From Lachnospiraceae bacterium (GTDB lineage Bacteria > Bacillota > Clostridia > Lachnospirales > Lachnospiraceae), in assembly GCA_014804785.1 (NCBI GenBank), contig JAAUZD010000043.1:169650-233649 (forward strand): DNA of 64,000 bases, given 5' to 3'. Positions 16,257 through 25,299 of this stretch are shown one piece after another. The position numbers and the translations under genes are program-made. Every line of letters begins with the position of its first letter. Positions within the stretch are counted from its first letter, which is position 1. The notes beneath the pieces were generated by a model. It worked only from the letters and a program-made list of their open reading frames with translations. It had not been told where the DNA came from and did not search any database.

Positions 16257-17600
16257 ATGGCGAATGTATATATTGTACATTGTATTGACACTGAAGGACC
16301 TCTTTATGAGGATAAGGGTGTCATATTTGAACAGATAAAGAAAATATTTGGAATTGAAATTGAAAATACACAAAAAAATTATGAGTTGTTGCAAAGTGGT
16401 CTTTTAGATTGCGGAGAAAACGCAGAAGGAGTTAAGAATTTACTGAAAAATCATAAAGTGGTAACAAAGGGTTCGTGGAATGAAATTGATAGGATGTTGG
16501 AGAAAATAACGACATATAATTTTAGGCATGAATTAAATGATTCAGATGGGAAGGGTTGGATTTATAATTGGTTTTGCATGGATCATGTTGGATTTTGGGG
16601 TGAAAATCCGAGGAAAAGAGATTCGGGACACCACAAAATATATGATCATTATGTTTCGCTAGTACAAGCGCAAAAAATGGGGGATTTAGTCGAATTTCAT
16701 CATCATCCTGTATCTTTTTCGGGAAATTACCATGATTCCGGAACTGCGTACTGGGGACGGGATACGTTGAATCAAATATTTGCAAGAAAGATAATTGATA
16801 GAGGGTGGTTTCCAAGTGTATACAGACCGGGATTTCACACAGAACGCCCTGATTCTCATTGGTTTTTAGAGCAGTGGATTCCATTTGATTATGGAAACCA
16901 AGCAACTGATTGCACAGACAATGAACAAATTGATTTAGGTGACGGTAGATTTGGTGACTGGAGATATGCACCTAAAGAGTGGTTTCCATATCATCCAAGT
17001 CATGATAATTATCAACTAAAAGGCAATTGCCATAGATGGATAACAAGATGTCTAAATATGAAAGCACGAATTAGGGAATTGAGACAGGATGATGTTAATG
17101 ATGCATTTAAGTCAGCGTCAGAAGGTCAGGACACAATTTTAGCATTCACGAATCATGACTATAAAGACATGGAGGAAGAGATTGGTAAAGTAAGAGAAAT
17201 GATTCGAAAAGCTAGTGTTCAGTATAAGGATGTAAAGTTTGTATATTCAGATGCACTGAATGCTATGCGGAAAGTATTGAAACTACAGAGCGAAAAAATA
17301 GGACTGGAAATAAAGATGAATTTAAGCACTTTTCCTAGTAAGTTAATAATAACTGCTGAAAATAATATTTTTGGTCCCCAACCATTTCTCGCGATAAAAA
17401 CAAAAGCGGGTAAGTATTATTGGGATAATTTAGATTTTGTCGATAGGAATAAGTGGAGTTATACATTTGATAATAATACGTTTTCATATGATGATGTTGA
17501 AATAATAGGTGTGGCTTCAAATAATAATTATGGTGAAACAGAAATATTATGTTATGATTGTTTGAAAAATGCATATAAAAAAATGGTATTGAATGAATAA
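16257..17600 (+). CDS. Polysaccharide deacetylase-like protein (WalW type)
   Basis: 447-residue cytoplasmic protein without signal peptide. It begins VYIVHCIDTEGPLYED, with the D-T-E-G metal-site variant of NodB-fold deacetylases; EFHHHPVSFSGNY near residue 144 gives a His cluster, and YRPGFHTERPDSHWF near residue 190 is a further NodB-like motif. The last ~100 residues form a separate beta-rich domain. It probably removes an acyl group from a glycan precursor in the cytoplasm, since no export signal is seen. A second, shorter member lies at 21920-22864, with two methyltransferases and two unknown genes between them. Confidence 0.65.
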   Translation: MANVYIVHCIDTEGPLYEDKGVIFEQIKKIFGIEIENTQKNYELLQSGLLDCGENAEGVKNLLKNHKVVTKGSWNEIDRMLEKITTYNFRHELNDSDGKGWIYNWFCMDHVGFWGENPRKRDSGHHKIYDHYVSLVQAQKMGDLVEFHHHPVSFSGNYHDSGTAYWGRDTLNQIFARKIIDRGWFPSVYRPGFHTERPDSHWFLEQWIPFDYGNQATDCTDNEQIDLGDGRFGDWRYAPKEWFPYHPSHDNYQLKGNCHRWITRCLNMKARIRELRQDDVNDAFKSASEGQDTILAFTNHDYKDMEEEIGKVREMIRKASVQYKDVKFVYSDALNAMRKVLKLQSEKIGLEIKMNLSTFPSKLIITAENNIFGPQPFLAIKTKAGKYYWDNLDFVDRNKWSYTFDNNTFSYDDVEIIGVASNNNYGETEILCYDCLKNAYKKMVLNE

Positions 17601-17657
17601 ATAAATCATTAAGTTATTTTATAGATTTATGAATTTTGGAATTGGGGGATTAAGAAT

Positions 17658-18431
17658 ATGGACAATACAAATAATAAAGAATATTGGAATGATTATGTTA
17701 CATATTGGGAGAATAGAGTAAAAGATACTAATGAAGGAAAAGAAGTAAAGGATAAGACTAATGATGATTCAATTTTAGAGGCGTATTTTGAAAAACTAGA
17801 TGTAAAAAAAGACGAGGTTTTGTTGGATTATGGATGTGGATCAGGACGATTATACACAATATATAACAAAGAGTATGGAAAGGGGGATAATTACTTTGGA
17901 ATAGATGTCTCAGGAGTATGTCTAGAACATGCTCAAGAGAAAAATAAAAGATTGTCTATAGGAAAAAATTTGAAAGAATTTGATGGATTGCATATTCCGT
18001 TTAATGATAGTTATTTTGACAAGATAATATGTTTTGGTGTCTTTGACGCATGTAATCAGGAAAAAGTTATTGAAGAGTTGTTTAGAGTATTAAAAAAGGG
18101 TGGAAGGTTATTGATTACAGGAAAAAACAATAAGTATTATGAAGATGATAAAGCAGCTTTAGTGGCTGAAGTAAATGCGCGTAAAAAAGGACATCCCAAT
18201 TACTTTACAGATGTACATGATTTTACAATTCAATTAAAACAACATAACGTGAAAGTGCTTGAAAAATATTATTTTTTAAGAAGAGGTGATTTCCCAAGAA
18301 ATCAAGCAGTACAAGAAATACCTGAAATATTTTATGAGTGGGCATATATAATGGAAAAGACGGATCAATATAAGGACTATGAATATCAAAAATTTAGTGA
18401 TAAATATTCTAAAGTAAAGTCAAATTTATAA
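17658..18431 (+). CDS. Class I SAM-dependent methyltransferase
   Basis: 257-residue methyltransferase. Motif I is LLDYGCGSGRLYTIY near residues 54-68, motif II NYFGIDVSGVCLEHA, motif IV KIICFGVFDACNQE, and LFRVLKKGGRLLITGK is the late motif. There is no membrane segment. Its place among nonulosonate genes suggests methylation of a glycan hydroxyl, amino or carboxyl group, but the acceptor is unknown. The gene is AT-rich with many AAA, ATA and TTA codons, unlike the flagellar genes of the window. Confidence 0.8.
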   Translation: MDNTNNKEYWNDYVTYWENRVKDTNEGKEVKDKTNDDSILEAYFEKLDVKKDEVLLDYGCGSGRLYTIYNKEYGKGDNYFGIDVSGVCLEHAQEKNKRLSIGKNLKEFDGLHIPFNDSYFDKIICFGVFDACNQEKVIEELFRVLKKGGRLLITGKNNKYYEDDKAALVAEVNARKKGHPNYFTDVHDFTIQLKQHNVKVLEKYYFLRRGDFPRNQAVQEIPEIFYEWAYIMEKTDQYKDYEYQKFSDKYSKVKSNL

Positions 18432-18533
18432 AAACAGCAATCATAGATAGGGAGGATGTTTAGATTAAGAATCATTATTTATTAGATTTTACTCATTGTT
18501 TCAAATATAGATGTAGGAGAAGACGGTGCGAAG

Positions 18534-19682
18534 ATGGATAAATATATTCCTAAAATTAAAATAGTGAATATCGTGAATAATCAGTTATTTTGCTTATGTG
18601 ATGATTGCAATTGCATTTTAATCATTGATTTAAATAATTTTAGAGTGAGGTATGCAGGTAAATTAGAGAGCGAGTATTCTTTTCAATTGGCATTAAGCTG
18701 TCGTTCAATTGTTTATAAAAATAATATATTTTATAGTCCATATTATTCAAGAAATATTCATTTCTTTGATACCAGTAAAAGGAAGGATGGTATTATTACA
18801 TGTCCATATGAAATCGATTTAACTAAAGATAAATATTATACTTTATTGCAGGATGGAGCAAGATGTTATATCATACCCTTTGTTGGAGAAAAAATATTGG
18901 AAATTGATATGGACAAAAAAAGAGCCACTAGGACAATTGATATATATAACATATTGAAAAGAAAAGGAATTCCTGTGGATAAAAATAATTTCTCTCAAAG
19001 TGATGGGTATAGATATAAGGACAAATTTTATATTGCAATGGAAAATATGCCATTTATTGTTGAATTAGATTTAAAAAATGATAACTATGAGGCTTTTAGA
19101 ATAGAGGGATTAGATAATGGTTTGTGTGGTTTGGCAGGTATAGATAATAAGCTTTACATTTATAATAAAAATCATTGCATAATAACGTATGATATTGATA
19201 AAAAAAAGATAATAAAGGAAGTAAAAGTTTTGGAAAAAGTGCCTTTCTTTTTCTATACTACGATAGTAAGTAATAATGATATTTATTTCTTGCGAGGACG
19301 GTACTCAATTGCTGTTAGATATAATGTAGTTACGTGTGAGATTGAGTGCATTAACTTTAACAATAGGTTGAGGAATGCTAAAAGTGGAGAAGATTATAAA
19401 TTTATTGGAGCTATTGAAGAAGGTAGAATTTTATTGATTGCTGATAGGATGAGTATGTTAATCGTAGACTTTAAGAATAATAGATATGAACATGTGCAAT
19501 TACACTATAATACTGAAGAGTTGAAAAATAGTATTATACAGAATGCTTATTTTCAAAGTGAAAATATAGAATATTCTGAGTTAGCATTACCTTGTTATAT
19601 TCAGTATGAAAAAAATGATAATGCGAATGAGAAGGAAAGCAATGTGGGATCAAAAATATATTCAGTCATTCAAAGGAGTTAG
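18534..19682 (+). CDS. Predicted beta-propeller protein of unknown function
   Basis: I do not recognise a named family. The 382 residues contain about six repeats of the pattern 'short turn, F/L-Y-x-x, I-x-x-[FY]-D': NIFYSPYY...NIHFFDTSK, GEKILEIDMDKK, KFYIAMENMPFIVELDLK, NKLYIYNKNHCIITYDIDKK, DIYFLRGRYSIAVRYN, and RILLIADRMSMLIVDFKN. This spacing suggests a six- or seven-bladed propeller. No signal peptide or catalytic motif is apparent. It is followed three bases later by a capsule-type transferase gene, so the two are likely translated together; a scaffold or sugar-binding role is a guess. Confidence 0.55.
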   Translation: MDKYIPKIKIVNIVNNQLFCLCDDCNCILIIDLNNFRVRYAGKLESEYSFQLALSCRSIVYKNNIFYSPYYSRNIHFFDTSKRKDGIITCPYEIDLTKDKYYTLLQDGARCYIIPFVGEKILEIDMDKKRATRTIDIYNILKRKGIPVDKNNFSQSDGYRYKDKFYIAMENMPFIVELDLKNDNYEAFRIEGLDNGLCGLAGIDNKLYIYNKNHCIITYDIDKKKIIKEVKVLEKVPFFFYTTIVSNNDIYFLRGRYSIAVRYNVVTCEIECINFNNRLRNAKSGEDYKFIGAIEEGRILLIADRMSMLIVDFKNNRYEHVQLHYNTEELKNSIIQNAYFQSENIEYSELALPCYIQYEKNDNANEKESNVGSKIYSVIQRS

Positions 19683-19685
19683 AAA

Positions 19686-21218
19686 ATGAATTGGAACAAG
19701 ATGAAGTTTGAAAAACTTATAAGTAAATTTAGTGATATATTTAAAGAAGACGAAAAGAGGCAAGGATTTATTTATTATGAGAACATTAATGATTCGAGAA
19801 ATCTTCCCTTTGAGTTAAATTCTATTTTATTTGTAAAAGGGATTGCGGATTATTATAAAAGTAAGATAGTTGGAATAATGCCATATCATGCACAAAATAA
19901 AATATTATTAGAGATATTGGGAGGTGAATTAGATGACATTAAAAAGTCACCGAAATTATTAGAAAAATTAGAAATATTTTTTAGACTTTTTATTCTTTTA
20001 ATAAGTTGTCATACAGGGAGTGATGTAGGAAAAATCTATTGTCGTAAAATATTAATTGGAGATTTGATATATTCAGATATTGTTAGGAAACATTCAGATG
20101 TATATACATTAGAAAAATCTAATATTATAAAATATTGGGATACATACAAAAAGGCTATAACATGGACTGTAATGTATGATAATAAATTTTCCAAAAAAGC
20201 ACCTTTGGTATACGCTTTGGGGGAAGTGATGTATACAGAGGGAACTTTGTATAGACTGTCAGCAAAACATGGTGCCAAAATAGTGAAAATTCCATTTTTA
20301 TCCAATCCATATTTAGTGCAGAGATTTGGAAATGGGTATGAATATAATATTGACAGGCTATTTTATGAACAAATATGTAAAGAAAAGAAAAAAGCAATAT
20401 ATGATGTAGATAAGGCGAAAGATGTTAATTCTCTTATATATGATCGACCTTCCATTGAAAGTAGTGCCGCTTTTGGCGATACTAAACAGATTTATAAGAG
20501 GGAAGAATTGATAAATTTACTGGGAGTTAACCCTAGAAAGAAAAATATATTTATTTTTTTGCATTGTTTTTCTGATGACAGCTATCATGAGACTGTTTCA
20601 ATTTATAGGGACTATTATTGCTGGTATATAGATACGATAAACAAGGTAAAAAATATTAGTAATGTGAATTGGATATTTAGGGAACATCCAATGGCTATAG
20701 CCTATGCAGAAGGAAGCGTCGCAAAAAGAATATTTGATGAACATAAAACCCCAAATATGTATTGGATGTCAAAGGAGTTTAATGGCAAAAATATTCCCCA
20801 AATTGCAGATGCAGTTATTACAGTAAGTGGTACGGCGGGAGTAGAATATAGCGCACTAGGAATTCCTTGCGTTATTTTAGGAAAACCATTTTATTCCCAT
20901 TACGGATATACGATAAACATAAAATCAGAGAATGAATACATAGATGTGTTAAATAAAATGGATAAGATTCATATGCTTAGTGATGATAAAATTGCAACTG
21001 CAAAAAAAATATTAGAGATTTATATGAATTGCAGACCTGTTTATAATACGGAGATTGAAGGCTTGATTAGTGAGTTTAGAAGCAAGTTTTATGAGGGAAC
21101 TCCTTATAGAAAAGCAGAAAGCGATTTCTTGGATGAAATGCTGAATTGGTTGGAAAAAAATGAGATTAAGGAAAGTAGAATCTATCAATTCGGTTTAAAT
21201 GTAGTTGACGATAATTAA
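19686..21218 (+). CDS. Capsule-synthesis-type glycosyltransferase
   Basis: 510-residue protein, no signal peptide. The C-terminal half has NIFIFLHCFSDDSYHET, then WIFREHPMAIAYAEG, then DAVITVSGTAGVEYSALGIP near residue 380 and VILGKPFYSHYGYTI, the signature arrangement of KpsC/KpsS-like (Capsule_synth) transferases. In that family the E-H-P and S-G-T-x-G-x-E motifs form the nucleotide-sugar site, often for CMP-linked keto sugars. It could therefore transfer the CMP-nonulosonate made by this operon, filling the place of the missing Maf protein. That role is inferred. Confidence 0.6.
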   Translation: MNWNKMKFEKLISKFSDIFKEDEKRQGFIYYENINDSRNLPFELNSILFVKGIADYYKSKIVGIMPYHAQNKILLEILGGELDDIKKSPKLLEKLEIFFRLFILLISCHTGSDVGKIYCRKILIGDLIYSDIVRKHSDVYTLEKSNIIKYWDTYKKAITWTVMYDNKFSKKAPLVYALGEVMYTEGTLYRLSAKHGAKIVKIPFLSNPYLVQRFGNGYEYNIDRLFYEQICKEKKKAIYDVDKAKDVNSLIYDRPSIESSAAFGDTKQIYKREELINLLGVNPRKKNIFIFLHCFSDDSYHETVSIYRDYYCWYIDTINKVKNISNVNWIFREHPMAIAYAEGSVAKRIFDEHKTPNMYWMSKEFNGKNIPQIADAVITVSGTAGVEYSALGIPCVILGKPFYSHYGYTINIKSENEYIDVLNKMDKIHMLSDDKIATAKKILEIYMNCRPVYNTEIEGLISEFRSKFYEGTPYRKAESDFLDEMLNWLEKNEIKESRIYQFGLNVVDDN

Positions 21219-21292
21219 TGTTATATGAAACTGTGGAGATATAGATAACTGGTGGGATATATTTGGGTTATTGCGTAAGGAGTTTGAAGAAA

Positions 21293-21895
21293 ATGGTTAA
21301 AGCTAAACAGGCATGGTATTGTAATTATAAATTGGGAAAAATAAAGGAACTATATTTTAAGTATTTGCAGCATAAATATATGTTTCAGCATTGGCATACG
21401 ACGCCCATTAATTTTAGACCTTATGCAATTGGAATAGTTAATTATCTGAATAAACAGCGTAAGAAGAAAGTGGTTGAAATAGGTTGCGGATTGGGAGAAA
21501 TTGTTGGAAATATTACAAATTGTGAGAGGATGGGGGTTGATGTTGATACAAACGTTATAAAGGTTGCAAAAAAGTTGTATCGTAAAACAAATTTTGAAGT
21601 TGGTACTTTTGAAAACATAAGAAATCAAAAGATAGATTATCTTATAACGGTGAATTTTATACATAGAATACCATCTGAGTTATTAAAAGAAAAATATAGT
21701 TATTTATGTAGGAATAATGATATTCGACATATTGTATTGGACATTGTGGATTCGCCAGAATATCAGTTTAATCACGATATAGATTATTTGTCAAAGGAGT
21801 TAGGTTATAGGGTGAAAAAACGATTGCATAGATATCAAGTGACGAATGGGAGTAGGTGGATTTATATTTTGGAAAGGAATCATGGTGATAAATGA
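21293..21895 (+). CDS. Small class I SAM-dependent methyltransferase
   Basis: 200-residue protein with motif I VVEIGCGLGEIVGNI near residue 62 and an acidic motif II MGVDVDTNVIKVA; the motif IV region is LITVNFIHRIPSELL. It lacks the extra C-terminal domain of larger family members. The start at 21293 follows GGAG by ten bases; the TTG at 21263 is an alternative that adds ten residues. Its acceptor is unknown. It lies between a capsule-type transferase and a deacetylase-like protein in the AT-rich part of the operon. Confidence 0.7.
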   Translation: MVKAKQAWYCNYKLGKIKELYFKYLQHKYMFQHWHTTPINFRPYAIGIVNYLNKQRKKKVVEIGCGLGEIVGNITNCERMGVDVDTNVIKVAKKLYRKTNFEVGTFENIRNQKIDYLITVNFIHRIPSELLKEKYSYLCRNNDIRHIVLDIVDSPEYQFNHDIDYLSKELGYRVKKRLHRYQVTNGSRWIYILERNHGDK

Positions 21896-21919
21896 TATAA
21901 GAATGATGGAGGTTATAGT

Positions 21920-22864
21920 GTGAAAAAGAAATTTATTATAACTATTGATACTGAGGGGGATAATTTATGGGCAGATAGGGTAACGCGAAATGGGCCAAAA
22001 GCTATAACAACAGAAAATGCCCAAAATTTGGAACGCTTTCAGATATTATGTGAGCAATATGGTTTTATACCAGTATATTTAACTAATTATGAAATGTCAA
22101 AGGCACAGCCATTTACGGAATTGGCGCAATGTGCATTAAAAAAAGGGCGGGCAGAAATAGGAATGCATATGCATGCTTGGAATTCACCGCCGATTGAAAA
22201 TTTACCTTATAATCATAAAGGCGGACATGCTTATATTGGGGAATATTCAAGACGTTTACAATGGGAAAAAATGAAATATTTGACAAAACATCTGGAAGAT
22301 ATTTTTCAAGAACCAATTACAAGTCATAGAAGTGGCAGATGGTGGTTTGATGAATTTATACTAAAGTGTTTAAAAAGGTTGGGGTATTTGGTTGATTGTA
22401 CTATGACGCCTTATGAGTCATGGAAAAGCAGTATTGGTAATAGGGAATATGGCATAGATTATTCGAAGGACATATACAGAGGTGAATATATGTTATCAAA
22501 TAGAAATATTCATGCAAGTGGTAATTCAGGGGTATATGAAGTTCCACCAACTATTTTGCGGCATTATAAATATGATTTTCCTATATTGCATAGGACAACG
22601 GAATGGTTTAGACCCAATGGAAATAATCTTGAAGAGATGCTTTGGATAAAAGAAAAAGTAAGAAAAAATAAAAAGGTGGACTATCTTCAATTCATGCTTC
22701 ACTCTTCAGAGCTAACAGCAGGAACCAACCCTACATTTAAGTATAAGAATAGTATCGAGAAGTTATACTCAGATTTAAAAATTTTGTTTGATGAGGTTTC
22801 TAAAGACTTTGAAGGAATAGGAATTACACGTTATATAAAAGAAAAACATATATGCCAAAAATAA
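21920..22864 (+). CDS. Polysaccharide deacetylase-like protein (WalW type)
   Basis: 314-residue protein with a GTG start seven bases after GGAGG. FIITIDTEGDNLW carries the D-T-E-G metal-site variant at the N-terminus, AEIGMHMHAWNSPP gives paired His residues near residue 78, and SHRSGRWWFDEFIL near residue 130 is the R-x-G-R-W motif seen in WalW proteins. QFMLHSSELTAGTNP is the late His motif. It has no signal peptide, so it should act on cytoplasmic glycan precursors. It shares the family, but little close sequence, with the 447-residue protein at 16257-17600. Confidence 0.7.
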   Translation: MKKKFIITIDTEGDNLWADRVTRNGPKAITTENAQNLERFQILCEQYGFIPVYLTNYEMSKAQPFTELAQCALKKGRAEIGMHMHAWNSPPIENLPYNHKGGHAYIGEYSRRLQWEKMKYLTKHLEDIFQEPITSHRSGRWWFDEFILKCLKRLGYLVDCTMTPYESWKSSIGNREYGIDYSKDIYRGEYMLSNRNIHASGNSGVYEVPPTILRHYKYDFPILHRTTEWFRPNGNNLEEMLWIKEKVRKNKKVDYLQFMLHSSELTAGTNPTFKYKNSIEKLYSDLKILFDEVSKDFEGIGITRYIKEKHICQK

Positions 22865-22908
22865 AATATTGGTAATTTCAAGTTAGAATATATTTGGAGA
22901 TGTTAGTT

Positions 22909-24084
22909 ATGAATATTGGGATTCTAATACCAGAATTAGGTGGTGGTGGAGCAGAACGTGTTGCATCAATACTGGGTGACTATTATACAGAAAGAGGTGA
23001 TAAGGTATATTACTTTATTGCAGATATGAATGTGAAACAAGATTATCCGGTAAAAGGGGAAATTATAAATACAAATATAAAAAGTTGCATGAGTGGAGAA
23101 TTCTATGATTGGCAGAGAATGCTTAAATTATGTTTATCCTCATTGAAAATTAGAAAACTGAAAACTCAATATAAGATTGACGTGTCAATTAGTTTCATGG
23201 AGGAATTTAATTATTTAAATGTTTTGTCTAAAGGAAAGGAGAAAGTCATTACGAGGATATGTACGATACTTTCATCTAGAGAAGATTTGAAAGGAGTTCT
23301 GTATAAAAAAGTTTTTGTCCATTTTTTTTATTCTAATGCTGATAAGGTTGTTGTGATGAGCCAATATGCTTTAAAAGATATGGTGTATCACTATCGGATA
23401 CCAGTAACAAAAATTGTAAAAATACCAAATCCTGCAAATTGTTTAACTGCTCAAGAATGTAATAAAGCATGGAATTTTGGAATAAACACAATACTATGTA
23501 TTGGGCGTTTAGAACCAGTAAAGCAGCAGGAAAGAATTATAAGAGCATTTTCTTATGTACGTAAGAGAAAATGTGATGCAAAATTAATTATTTTAGGGAA
23601 AGGAACTAAGCTTCACTATTTGAAAAAAATATGCGAGAAACTTAAAATTGAAGATTCAGTGATTTTTATTGGATTTACAGATAATGTACTATATTATTTG
23701 GAACATGCCAGAGTGTTTGTAATGGCGTCGAAAGCAGAGGGGTTTCCTAACAGCATGATAGAGGCTATGAGTTGTGGAGTTCCGGTTATTACAACCGATT
23801 CACCAGGGGCGTGTGGTGAAATAGTGGGGAAACCCTCAAATATAGATAATATTAATTCGGTAATGCTTTGTAAATATGGTATTTTAATTCCCAATATGCC
23901 TAATGAAAAACTAAAGATAGATTCTCAACTGACTGAACAGGAAGTTGCTTTGGGAGAAGCTATTTTGAAGGTGTTGATGGAGGAGCAAGTTTATGAAAAT
24001 TACCGAAAACAATCATTTAAGCGTGCAGGAATGATGTCAATGGATAAGGTTATGAAAAAATGGAATCAGGTCATAGGAATATGA
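22909..24084 (+). CDS. Glycosyltransferase family 4
   Basis: GT-B retaining glycosyltransferase of 391 residues. The N-terminal ELGGGGAERVA motif, CIGRLEPVKQQERII, and EGFPNSMIEAMSCGVPVITT with the E-x7-E site near residue 280 are typical of GT4. The start at 22909 follows GGAGA by eight bases; two upstream starts lie within or before that site. It is the last long gene of the operon part before the remnant region at 24.6 kb. Donor and acceptor cannot be told. Confidence 0.85.
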   Translation: MNIGILIPELGGGGAERVASILGDYYTERGDKVYYFIADMNVKQDYPVKGEIINTNIKSCMSGEFYDWQRMLKLCLSSLKIRKLKTQYKIDVSISFMEEFNYLNVLSKGKEKVITRICTILSSREDLKGVLYKKVFVHFFYSNADKVVVMSQYALKDMVYHYRIPVTKIVKIPNPANCLTAQECNKAWNFGINTILCIGRLEPVKQQERIIRAFSYVRKRKCDAKLIILGKGTKLHYLKKICEKLKIEDSVIFIGFTDNVLYYLEHARVFVMASKAEGFPNSMIEAMSCGVPVITTDSPGACGEIVGKPSNIDNINSVMLCKYGILIPNMPNEKLKIDSQLTEQEVALGEAILKVLMEEQVYENYRKQSFKRAGMMSMDKVMKKWNQVIGI

Positions 24085-24129
24085 AGCATAAAATAATTAG
24101 TCTAAATTAAGAGAGGAAAGGGAAATTAA

Positions 24130-24606
24130 ATGAAAAAAGGAGCAATTTCAGCAATATCAATGTTAATAGGAGCAGTTACAGGAGCAAGTATTGTAGGAAA
24201 AATCCAGAGTGATAATATTGAAAGAGCGCAGGCTATGTCTGATAAGCATCTGTCGCTATTTCTCATGATGAATCAATGGGTGAAAGTAAAGCAAGAGGGA
24301 AAGAATCTTTCGGCATATTTTGAAAAAAATAACTATAAAAAAATAGCTATTTATGGTATGAGTTATGCGGGAGAAACACTTATAGACGAATTAAAAGATA
24401 CGGGGGTGGAGGTCGCATATGGCATTGATCAAAAGGCAGATTCTATTTATGCGGAAGTAGATATTGTATCCGTGAATAGTTTATTAGAAGATGTTGATGC
24501 TGTGATAGTTACGGCAATTTCGTTTTTTGATGAGATAGAGGAGAAATTGTCAGAAAAGCTAGATTGTCCAATTATTTCTTTAGAAGACATCTTATACGAA
24601 GTATAG
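24130..24606 (+). CDS. Small membrane-anchored Rossmann-like protein
   Basis: 158 residues. Residues 5-23 form a Gly/Ala-rich hydrophobic segment, probably a membrane anchor or non-cleaved signal. A helical linker (MNQWVKVKQEGKNLSAYF) leads to a nucleotide-binding-like domain at 69-158: YKKIAIYGMSYAGETLIDEL, then a strand ending in GID, then DVDAVIVTAISFF and CPIISLEDIL. It is clearly related to the protein at 29521-30039 (shared linker and NYKKIAIYG), and the same domain is fused to several transferases nearby. The motif resembles the sugar-binding N-terminal domain of PglD/NeuD. Function unknown; an adaptor for glycosyltransferases at the membrane is a guess. Confidence 0.65.
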   Translation: MKKGAISAISMLIGAVTGASIVGKIQSDNIERAQAMSDKHLSLFLMMNQWVKVKQEGKNLSAYFEKNNYKKIAIYGMSYAGETLIDELKDTGVEVAYGIDQKADSIYAEVDIVSVNSLLEDVDAVIVTAISFFDEIEEKLSEKLDCPIISLEDILYEV

Positions 24607-24658
24607 AAATAAAACATGTTGCAAGTAATTCCATGCACGAGCATATATGAGGAAAGAA

Positions 24659-24752
24659 ATGAAAAAAGCATATTATCAGGTGTTTTGGTGCGATAGTGTC
24701 AGCAGTGGTAGTCAGTAATGTTGAAAGTAAGAAGACAGAGGAGAGACGGTGA
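24659..24752 (+). pseudogene. Remnant of a second small anchored Rossmann-like gene
   Basis: An ATG at 24659 after GAGGAAAG opens MKK, and a one-base change of frame then gives AIVSAVVVSNVESKKTEERR before a stop at 24750. This echoes the start of the gene just upstream (hydrophobic Gly/Ala/Val anchor, then a charged linker). The rest of the gene is missing. It is best explained as the 5' scrap of a tandem paralogue. Confidence 0.45.
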
Positions 24753-24778
24753 ATATTCCGGATGATTTTTCATCAGCT

Positions 24779-24955
24779 GTCCGGTGATATGGAAATCACT
24801 TTTAAGATTCTTTTTTGTGCATACTAGATCATAATTTTTCTGAGAATATTGGTAAAGGATGCTACGCACCGCAGATGCGGCAAGGCTCTGACCAATATTC
24901 TTAGAAAAATGTATAAGTGGTCAAGCACAAAAAGGCGATTTCCGAGTACCGGAAC
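24779..24955. repeat. Long imperfect inverted repeat
   Basis: The inner arms 24834-24853 and 24891-24910 match at 19 of 20 positions. The similarity continues outward, less perfectly, through TTTTTGTG and GGAAATC to GTCCGGT, giving arms of about 65-75 bases around a 37-base centre that itself contains CCGCAGATGCGG. There is no transposase and no obvious target-site duplication. A MITE-like element or a large RNA hairpin are both possible. Confidence 0.6.
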
Positions 24956-24990
24956 TCTGATTTCCAAATTTCTGGATTTGCGATTTCGAG

Positions 24991-25130
24991 CCACAAGAAT
25001 ATTCAGACGGAGACGGACAGCTTTCAGATATAGAGCCAGCTGAGTCAGAAGTGTCTGCTGACTCCTCGTGCGGGAAATATCCTTGATATATCCGGGAGTG
25101 GGAAGAATACACTTTCGGATATTCTTGTAG
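24991..25130. repeat. Second inverted repeat pair with inner hairpin
   Basis: CCACAAGAATATTC at 24991-25004 is the near-exact inverse of GGATATTCTTGTAG at 25117-25130. The interval contains GAGTCAG (25032-25038) and CTGACTC (25048-25054). It resembles the ends of a small non-coding element, about 140 bases long. Confidence 0.45.
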
Positions 25131-25299
25131 AGATGTTTCGATATTTAATGACTGTTCGGCACTTTTGGCGCTAGTTTAAGAGGTAACAATTTAAAGAAAA
25201 GCCTTCAAAGTCACCAATTTGGAACTTGACATTATGAAAAGCATATTTGAATAGGATTAGTAATTTGGAAACATTGTTAATGTATAAAAGGTAATGTGT

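Larger units (their letters stand above)
24753..25299. other. Gene-free stretch with inverted repeats
   Basis: About 550 bases without a credible gene; the two short open frames here run through the repeat arms. It holds the long imperfect inverted repeat at 24779-24955, a second pair of arms at 24991-25004 and 25117-25130, and a small hairpin GAGTCAG/CTGACTC at 25032-25054. A TTGACA at 25226-25231 lies 69 bases before the next start but has only a weak -10 partner. Together with the adjacent gene remnant this looks like a recombination scar or a decayed small mobile element. Confidence 0.5.

Noticed and set aside
24849..25112. Two short overlapping open frames in the repeat region
   Set aside because: They run through inverted-repeat arms, are Arg/Ser-rich and have no ribosome binding site.
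24779..25130. Inverted repeats considered as insertion sequence ends
   Set aside because: No transposase lies between or beside them and no target duplication was seen, so only a generic repeat is reported.
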